A DNA stretch of 12,730 nt from Deltaproteobacteria bacterium (GTDB lineage Bacteria; Myxococcota; XYA12-FULL-58-9; JAUUZB01): assembly GCA_030590185.1 (NCBI GenBank), contig JAUUZB010000021.1, positions 1 through 12,730 on the forward strand. The letters are read 5' to 3'. Both the position numbers and the translations under genes were made by a program. Each line of letters starts with the position of its first letter. Positions within the stretch are counted from its first letter, which is position 1. Below are positions 7,675 to 12,730 of the stretch, in pieces. The notes beneath the pieces were generated by a model, which ran no database searches, was not told the DNA's origin, and was given only the letters and a program-made list of their open reading frames with translations.

Positions 7675-10600
7675 ATGACTATCGAGCGACGGGCACTCGC
7701 GGCAGGACGAGTGCCGCGCGGCCGAGCTGCACGGTCCCAGTCCATGAGCAACACCGCCCCGCTCTCCGACCACGACCTCCTGTTCGGCGTCCTCGCCGTT
7801 CAGCTGGGGATGGCCACGCCCCAACAGGTGATGGCCGCCGCCGCCGGCTGGGCGGTCGACCGCAGCGTGCGCGTGGCCGAGCACCTCGAGCGCGCCGGCG
7901 CCGTCTCCGCCGAGCGGCGTGCCTGTATCGAAGAGATGGTCACGGGCGCCCTACGCGCCCACCGGGGCGACGCGGAAGACGCCCTCGAATCCCTCGGCGG
8001 TAAGGCTTCGGTGCTGCAGAGCTTCGGCGGCTCGGTGGTGGTCTCCGAGGCGGGTGAGCTCTCCATCGATCGAAGCGACGACACGCAGGCCCCGGACGAG
8101 GATCCGCTCCTGGTCACCGACGAGCAACCGGGGCGTTACTCGCTCCCGCACGAGGCCGTCGGCCACGACCCGCAGACGGCGGCGTCGGCCGAGCTCGGCC
8201 GCGGCGGCATCGGGCGGGTGTTCGTCGCCCACGACGAGCACTTGGGCCGCGACGTGGCGGTCAAGGAGCTGCTCCCCCGCGCCTCGTCGTCGGCCGGCGC
8301 GGTGAGCGGGCCGCACCTCTCGACCGCCATGATCCGCTTCCTGCGCGAGGCGCGCGTCACCGGGCAGCTCGAGCACCCCAACGTCATCCCGGTCTACGAG
8401 CTCGGTCGCCGACCGGATGGCGCGTTTTACTACACGATGAAGATCGTCCGTGGACGGACGCTCGCCGAGGCTCTGGCCGAGGCGGGCGACGCCGAGGCCC
8501 GCACCAAGCTCCTCGGCCACTTCGTCGACGTCTGCCAAGCGGTCGCCTACGCCCACAGCCGCGGCGTCTTCCATCGCGATCTCAAGCCGGAGAACGTCAT
8601 GCTCGGCGAGTTCGGCGAGACGGTGGTCTTGGATTGGGGTCTGGCCAAGGTGCGTGGCAAGGCCGACCTGCGCGGCGAAGAAGCCGAGCGGGCGGTGACG
8701 GTCCTCCGGGACGCCGAGGCCGGCAAGACCGTGGACGGCACCGCCATCGGAACGCCGGCCTACATGAGCCCCGAGCAGGCCCACGGCGAGATCACCGCGG
8801 TCGACGAGCGCTCCGACGTCTGGAGCCTCGGCGCCATGCTCTACGAGATCCTGATCGGCCGGCCCCCCTTCACCGGCCAGACCGCGGTGGAGATCATCGC
8901 CAAGGTCACCCGCGACACGATCCCTCCGGTGCGGGAGACGGCGCCGCAGGCCCCGGTCGAGCTCGCCTCGGTCTGCGACAAGGCGCTACAGCGCGATCCC
9001 CGCCGCCGCTACGCCGGGGCCAAGGCGATCGCGGACGACGTTGAGGCTTACCTGGTCGGGGGTCGCGTGGGCGCCCACGAGTACAGCCTCGGCGAGCTGG
9101 TGAGCCGGTTCGTCAAACGCCACCGCGCGGCGGCGATCGCGGTCGGCACCCTGTTCGCCGCCACCGTCACGGCGCTGGTGGTGGTGTCGGCGGCGTTGGA
9201 GGAGACGCGCCGCGCGCATCTGCGGGGCGCCTACCACCTGGCGCAGGCCCACGTCGCCAAGGCAGACCAGCTCGTCGACGAGGGGCGGCTCGTCGAGGCG
9301 CGGCTGCACGCGGTGGCGGCGTTGGAGTCGAACCCCGGCTACCGCGGCAGCCCGCTCTTCGACGCCGCCACGGCCAGCGCGGAGCGAGACCTTCTCGGCG
9401 CGCACGCCGCTTCGATCTTCCACCTCACCGCGCAGCTTCCACGGCTCGCGCTCACGCTCCAGGTGCCGGCCGAGATCCGCGTCGCCAAGGACGTCCACCT
9501 GACGCCCGACGAAGCGACGCTGGTATTCGGGGACCAGGGCGGAGGGCTCCGGGTCTTCGACACCCGGACCGGCCAGGAGATCCGCACGGTGGAGGTCCCC
9601 CTCGAGAGCTCCCAATCGAGTGTCTTCTCGCCCGCCGAGCCCCTGCTGGCGGTTCAACAGCGCAGCGGGGCGATCGAGCTCTGGGACTTGGCTCCCCCTT
9701 GGGGGCACCGCGTCCTGTTCCACACGGACCAATACTACGGCCGCATGAAGTTCTCGCCCGACGGTGAGCACCTCGCCCTCGGCTACCACCCCGCGCAGGT
9801 GACTGTCCTCAACGTCGAGACCGGCGCGGTAGAGCGGGTGATCGAGGACGATCGCTTCGAGGCCCTGCGGGTGGCGTTCTCACCGGACGGCAACACCGTA
9901 GCGACCCTTGCCCACGGCGCAATCCTCCTGTGGGATCTGCGCAGCGGGAACCTCCTCCAGGAGCTGCCGGGGAGCGAGGTGGCGCGCTACGCCCTGGCCT
10001 TCTCGCCCGACGGGAGCCTGCTGGCCTACGACGGCGCCGGTTCCTCTGTGGTGCTGTGGGACGTCGTTGCCTCCAGGACCGCCGGCACCCTCGAGGGCAA
10101 GGGTGACAAGGTGCTGGGCATCGACTTCGTCGCCGACGCCGACCTCCTCGTTACCGGCACCGGCGACGGCCTCACCTGCCTCTGGCGGTATCGAGAGCGG
10201 GCGCTCGAGCAATGCGTCCGGGCCCACCCCGCCTACACCAAGGTCGCGATCGGCCGCTCGGGCCGATTGTTGGCCACCTCGAGCAGCGCTGACGACACCG
10301 TTCGCCTGTGGCGGCGAGAGCCCGCCGCGAACCCCCGCGTCGTCCTCCCCACGCGCCGGGACGTGCTCCACGTGGCGTTTTCGCCCGACGGCGGCACGCT
10401 AGCGGTGACGGAGCAGAACAACACGGTGTCGGTCTGGCAGCCGGCCGAGTCGCAGAACGAGCCGCGGGCCATTCTCCCGGCCGGGGCGACCGGTCTCTCC
10501 TCCGACTCCTTCTCCCCCGACGGTCGTCACCTGGCCGCGGCGTGGGATCAAACCGCCTGCCTCTGGGACCTAGTGAAACCCGGTGAGCCCCGCTGCTGGC

Positions 10601-11301
10601 CTCACGACTCCCGGGTCCGCGGGGTGGGGTTCTCGCCCACGGGCAGGCTCATCGCCACGACGGCTCGAGATGGCATCCTCCGCCTGTGGGAGGTGAACAG
10701 CCTGGAGCTGGTGCGGCAGCTCGAGGTTGGCGCCCGCTCCTACATGGCGTTCGCGTTCAACCCGAGCGGCGAGCTGTTGGCCGTGAGTGCCGAGGACTCC
10801 GCCGTGCAGGTGTGGCGGGTGGCCTCGGGGGAGCGGCTGCGCACCCTGACCGGCCACAGCGATCTGATCAGCGGCGTGAGCTTTTCCCTCGACGGCCGTT
10901 ACCTCGCCTCCTCCGGCAAAGACGCGATCACTCAAATCTGGGACGCGCGTACCTACGCGCCGCTAGCGACGTTGACCGGTCACGAGGAGTGGGTGAACCG
11001 CGCCATCTTCTCGCCGGACAGCCGTTTCCTGGCCTCCATCAGCGACGACGCGACCGCCATCGTCTGGTCGACCGGGGACTGGCGGCCGCGCCTGTTCATC
11101 GAGCTGGAAACCACGTTGAGCTCCAACGCGATCGCCTTCTCACCCGACAGCCGACACCTGGCCGTGGGCCAAGGGCTCGCGGTTCACATCTACCCGCTCG
11201 CCGGTTTGTTGGAGGAGCTGGACGTGGCGGCCCTGAAGACCGCTAGTGAGGCCGCGCTCGGGGCGGCGCTGCGGGGCTTTGAGATCGAGGTGGTGGATTG
11301 A
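7675..11301 (+). CDS. Transmembrane Ser/Thr protein kinase with 14 WD40 repeats
   Basis: A 1208-residue protein. ATG 7675 has GGAG at 7667-7670; ATG 7744 (MSNTAPLSDHDLLFG, residue 24) lacks such a site but fits the usual N-terminus of this kinase type, and the 23 residues before it are Arg-rich and atypical, so either start is possible. Residues 31-110 form a helical domain (DLLFGVLAVQLG onward) common in planctomycete and myxobacterial kinases. The kinase domain is at about 170-460: Gly loop GRGGIGRV (175-182), Lys197 in VAVKEL, Glu225, HRDLKPEN (300-307), DWG at 320-322 instead of DFG, and GTPAYMSPE (359-367 region). All catalytic residues are kept, so it should be active. A membrane span lies at about 485-508, followed by a TPR-like helical segment (515-555). 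Residues 600-1180 hold 14 WD40 repeats at about 42-residue spacing (endings such as ILLWDL 750-755, VVLWDV 792-797, LRLWEV 1002-1007), enough for two seven-bladed propellers. With one span, kinase and propellers should lie on opposite membrane faces. Its substrate is unknown. Confidence 0.95.
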   Translation: MTIERRALAAGRVPRGRAARSQSMSNTAPLSDHDLLFGVLAVQLGMATPQQVMAAAAGWAVDRSVRVAEHLERAGAVSAERRACIEEMVTGALRAHRGDAEDALESLGGKASVLQSFGGSVVVSEAGELSIDRSDDTQAPDEDPLLVTDEQPGRYSLPHEAVGHDPQTAASAELGRGGIGRVFVAHDEHLGRDVAVKELLPRASSSAGAVSGPHLSTAMIRFLREARVTGQLEHPNVIPVYELGRRPDGAFYYTMKIVRGRTLAEALAEAGDAEARTKLLGHFVDVCQAVAYAHSRGVFHRDLKPENVMLGEFGETVVLDWGLAKVRGKADLRGEEAERAVTVLRDAEAGKTVDGTAIGTPAYMSPEQAHGEITAVDERSDVWSLGAMLYEILIGRPPFTGQTAVEIIAKVTRDTIPPVRETAPQAPVELASVCDKALQRDPRRRYAGAKAIADDVEAYLVGGRVGAHEYSLGELVSRFVKRHRAAAIAVGTLFAATVTALVVVSAALEETRRAHLRGAYHLAQAHVAKADQLVDEGRLVEARLHAVAALESNPGYRGSPLFDAATASAERDLLGAHAASIFHLTAQLPRLALTLQVPAEIRVAKDVHLTPDEATLVFGDQGGGLRVFDTRTGQEIRTVEVPLESSQSSVFSPAEPLLAVQQRSGAIELWDLAPPWGHRVLFHTDQYYGRMKFSPDGEHLALGYHPAQVTVLNVETGAVERVIEDDRFEALRVAFSPDGNTVATLAHGAILLWDLRSGNLLQELPGSEVARYALAFSPDGSLLAYDGAGSSVVLWDVVASRTAGTLEGKGDKVLGIDFVADADLLVTGTGDGLTCLWRYRERALEQCVRAHPAYTKVAIGRSGRLLATSSSADDTVRLWRREPAANPRVVLPTRRDVLHVAFSPDGGTLAVTEQNNTVSVWQPAESQNEPRAILPAGATGLSSDSFSPDGRHLAAAWDQTACLWDLVKPGEPRCWPHDSRVRGVGFSPTGRLIATTARDGILRLWEVNSLELVRQLEVGARSYMAFAFNPSGELLAVSAEDSAVQVWRVASGERLRTLTGHSDLISGVSFSLDGRYLASSGKDAITQIWDARTYAPLATLTGHEEWVNRAIFSPDSRFLASISDDATAIVWSTGDWRPRLFIELETTLSSNAIAFSPDSRHLAVGQGLAVHIYPLAGLLEELDVAALKTASEAALGAALRGFEIEVVD

Positions 11302-11329
11302 GACGACAGGCATCCCGGTCCGCTCGTCT

Positions 11330-11920
11330 TTACTCCTTGAGCACCAGATCGATACACATCACCGCGCCAAGGATCAGCTCGCGGATGGTGTTGTCGGTGG
11401 GAACCTCTTCGGCGATCTGCAAGATGTAATTGTCCGCCGAGGTGAACAGCTCCTTGCCGAGCCCGGCCCACTTCTTGGTGACGCTGGCGAGCTCCGAGTC
11501 GTCCGGGGCGAGGAACTTGAAGTCCCAGCCGCTCCATTTGCCCTTGAGCATGCAGACCTGCTGATCGCTGACATCGAGCACGGAGAACTTGCCGCCGATG
11601 GAGAAGAACTTTTGCTTGAAGCCACCGACCCGTTGGTCGGCGTCATTCATGACGTCGACCTTGGACAGGAAGATGGAGATGCCGCGCTTGACGCGCAGCA
11701 CCTGCTGGCCGTCCGGGGTGCGGATGGTGACGTCGAAGGGGGTCATGCGCTTGTAGTCGGTGAAGCGCAGGATCTTGGTGAGGAAGCCGAGATTCTCCTC
11801 CCGGCATTCGAGGATCACGTCGCCCGAGTCCGGGTCCATGATGTCGTAGTTGTTGGCCGCCTTGAGGAGCCCGACGTGCTCCTTGACGAAATAGATGTTG
11901 CGGCTGAATATTGAATGCAT
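11330..11920 (-). CDS. Scramblase / LURP-one-fold protein
   Basis: A 196-residue protein resembling the phospholipid scramblase-related (Scramblase/LOR, Tubby-like) family found in scattered bacteria. The beta-rich body includes YDIMDPDSGDVILECREENL (25-44), FTDYKRMTPFDVTIRTPDGQ (53-72), GGFKQKFFSIGGKFSVLD (99-116) and GKWSGWDFKFL (127-137). It ends in a hydrophobic helix, RELILGAVMCIDLVL (180-194), which in this fold is the helix buried in the beta-barrel rather than a true membrane span. No signal peptide is present. The ATG at 11920 is preceded by AAAAGGGG with a 6-base spacer. In eukaryotes the family includes scramblases and plant LOR proteins; lipid movement by the bacterial members is not established, so the function is left open. 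It is the last gene of the leftward cluster and ends 28 bases from the kinase stop, tail to tail. Confidence 0.85.
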   Translation of the reverse strand: MHSIFSRNIYFVKEHVGLLKAANNYDIMDPDSGDVILECREENLGFLTKILRFTDYKRMTPFDVTIRTPDGQQVLRVKRGISIFLSKVDVMNDADQRVGGFKQKFFSIGGKFSVLDVSDQQVCMLKGKWSGWDFKFLAPDDSELASVTKKWAGLGKELFTSADNYILQIAEEVPTDNTIRELILGAVMCIDLVLKE

Positions 11921-11938
11921 CGTGCGCCCCTTTTCTGA

Positions 11939-11991
11939 TCGAGCCGCTCGGACTCTAGCCGAGGCGATCGGTCAATGCTAGCCCGGCTCGA
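11939..11991. repeat. Nested inverted repeat in the leader of the scramblase-fold gene
   Basis: TCGAGCCG (11939-11946) and CGGCTCGA (11984-11991) are perfect 8-base inverted repeats. Within them, CTCGG (11947-11951) pairs with CCGAG (11959-11963) around the loop ACTCTAG, directly abutting the outer left arm. The structure fills most of the 89-base gap between the zinc-ribbon gene and the scramblase-fold gene. It could act as an attenuator, an RNA processing site or a protein-binding operator; no T tract follows on the minus strand. Confidence 0.4.
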
Positions 11992-12009
11992 GGGAGCGTC
12001 GGGGTGTAG

Positions 12010-12468
12010 CTACTCGGGCGCCATCGTCTCGAGCATCCAACCGATCAGCGCGACCGTATCGCTCTCTTCGATGCTGGACGGCACGAAGTCGACGATGCCC
12101 TCCTCTTTGGCCTTGCGCAGGGCGGTCTTGAGCTCGCCGTGGTCGAACCAGAGGTGCTGACAGTTGAGGCAGAAGTCGATCACCAGGCCGTAGCTGCTGA
12201 CCTCGTACATGTCGTAGTGACAGTCTGGGCAGCTGATGCTCGGGCTCGGGTGGGTGAACTGCGCCGAGGAGTGCAGGCTCTTGAAGTAGCTCTTGGCGCT
12301 GCCGTGCTTCTTGGCTTTGCGCCCGGCGATGGCGAGCATGGCGTCGACGTCGGTGCGCTGCATGAGCACGCCGTGGCAGATCTCGCAGATTTCGATGTTC
12401 GCACCCTTGAGCTGGCGCTCGACGAGCCGCGTGCCTTTTGGGCACCTGGGGCAGTGCGGATCTCTCAT
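12010..12468 (-). CDS. Double TFIIB-type zinc-ribbon protein
   Basis: A 152-residue cytoplasmic protein with two zinc-ribbon knuckle pairs of the zf-TFIIB type: C6-x2-C9 (HCPRCPKG) with C28-x2-C31 (CEICHGVLM), and C80-x2-C83 (CPDCHYDMYE) with C100-x2-C103 (CLNCQHLWFDHGEL). The second pair is followed by the WFDHGEL segment that closes this domain. All eight zinc-ligand Cys are present. Between the ribbons (42-75) is a basic Lys/Ser-rich linker; after them is a charged helix and a short hydrophobic helix (TVALIGWMLETM). Members of this family are mostly uncharacterised; nucleic-acid or protein binding is plausible but not shown. The ATG at 12468 has no recognisable ribosome binding site and lies 11 bases behind the stop of the upstream Pro-rich gene, which suggests coupled translation. 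The scramblase-fold gene follows after 89 bases. Confidence 0.88.
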   Translation of the reverse strand: MRDPHCPRCPKGTRLVERQLKGANIEICEICHGVLMQRTDVDAMLAIAGRKAKKHGSAKSYFKSLHSSAQFTHPSPSISCPDCHYDMYEVSSYGLVIDFCLNCQHLWFDHGELKTALRKAKEEGIVDFVPSSIEESDTVALIGWMLETMAPE

Positions 12469-12479
12469 GGTGGATCAGC

Positions 12480-12730
<251 letters not shown>

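Noticed and set aside
7951..8784. Minus-strand open frame opposite the kinase domain
   Set aside because: Overlaps the invariant kinase motifs on the other strand and has the biased composition of a shadow frame.
11301..11329. Inverted repeat AGACGA / TCGTCT between the convergent kinase and scramblase-fold genes, as a shared terminator
   Set aside because: Only six pairs around a 17-base loop and no T tract in either direction; too weak to call.

Overview
The window looks like a stretch of chromosome from a high-GC member of the Myxococcota (the former Deltaproteobacteria). The case rests on several myxobacterial hallmarks in one place: a MYXO-CTERM-type sorting tail, tandem Cys-rich CGDG repeats (the DUF4215 / Myxococcus cysteine-rich repeat type), a PEGA-domain envelope protein of the usual myxobacterial layout, and a very large transmembrane Ser/Thr kinase with WD40 propellers. 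No RNA gene, insertion sequence, CRISPR array or phage gene was seen. Both window edges cut through genes.

Layout. On the + strand, positions 1-2133 hold an unrecognised polar protein (5' end missing) and a HEAT-repeat protein 30 bases behind it. A small hairpin follows. Positions 2223-7599 hold three envelope or secreted proteins: a PEGA protein with two C-terminal membrane segments, a lipoprotein with four Cys-rich repeats and a right-handed beta-helix (choice-of-anchor Q type), and a chymotrypsin-fold serine protease with a long Cys-rich stalk and a MYXO-CTERM tail. The first two are separated by a single base. Positions 7675-11301 encode a Ser/Thr kinase, one membrane span and 14 WD40 blades.

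On the - strand, converging on the kinase with a 28-base gap, is a probable operon read right to left. It starts with the C-terminal end of a protein whose tail alternates Pro-Thr and Pro-Ala (runs off the right edge). Eleven bases later comes a small protein with two TFIIB-type zinc ribbons, and then a bacterial scramblase/LURP-one-fold protein.

How the parts may fit (inference): the middle block builds a cell-surface assembly (periplasmic scaffold, surface lipoprotein, anchored protease). The kinase could sense the envelope through its propellers. The - strand cluster may concern membrane lipid or an unknown cytoplasmic function. Nothing in the sequence proves that these blocks cooperate. 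The most unusual items are the codon-phased hexanucleotide repeat at the right edge, the protease with an intact catalytic triad but a non-trypsin S1 pocket, and the scramblase-fold / zinc-ribbon / Pro-rich cluster.
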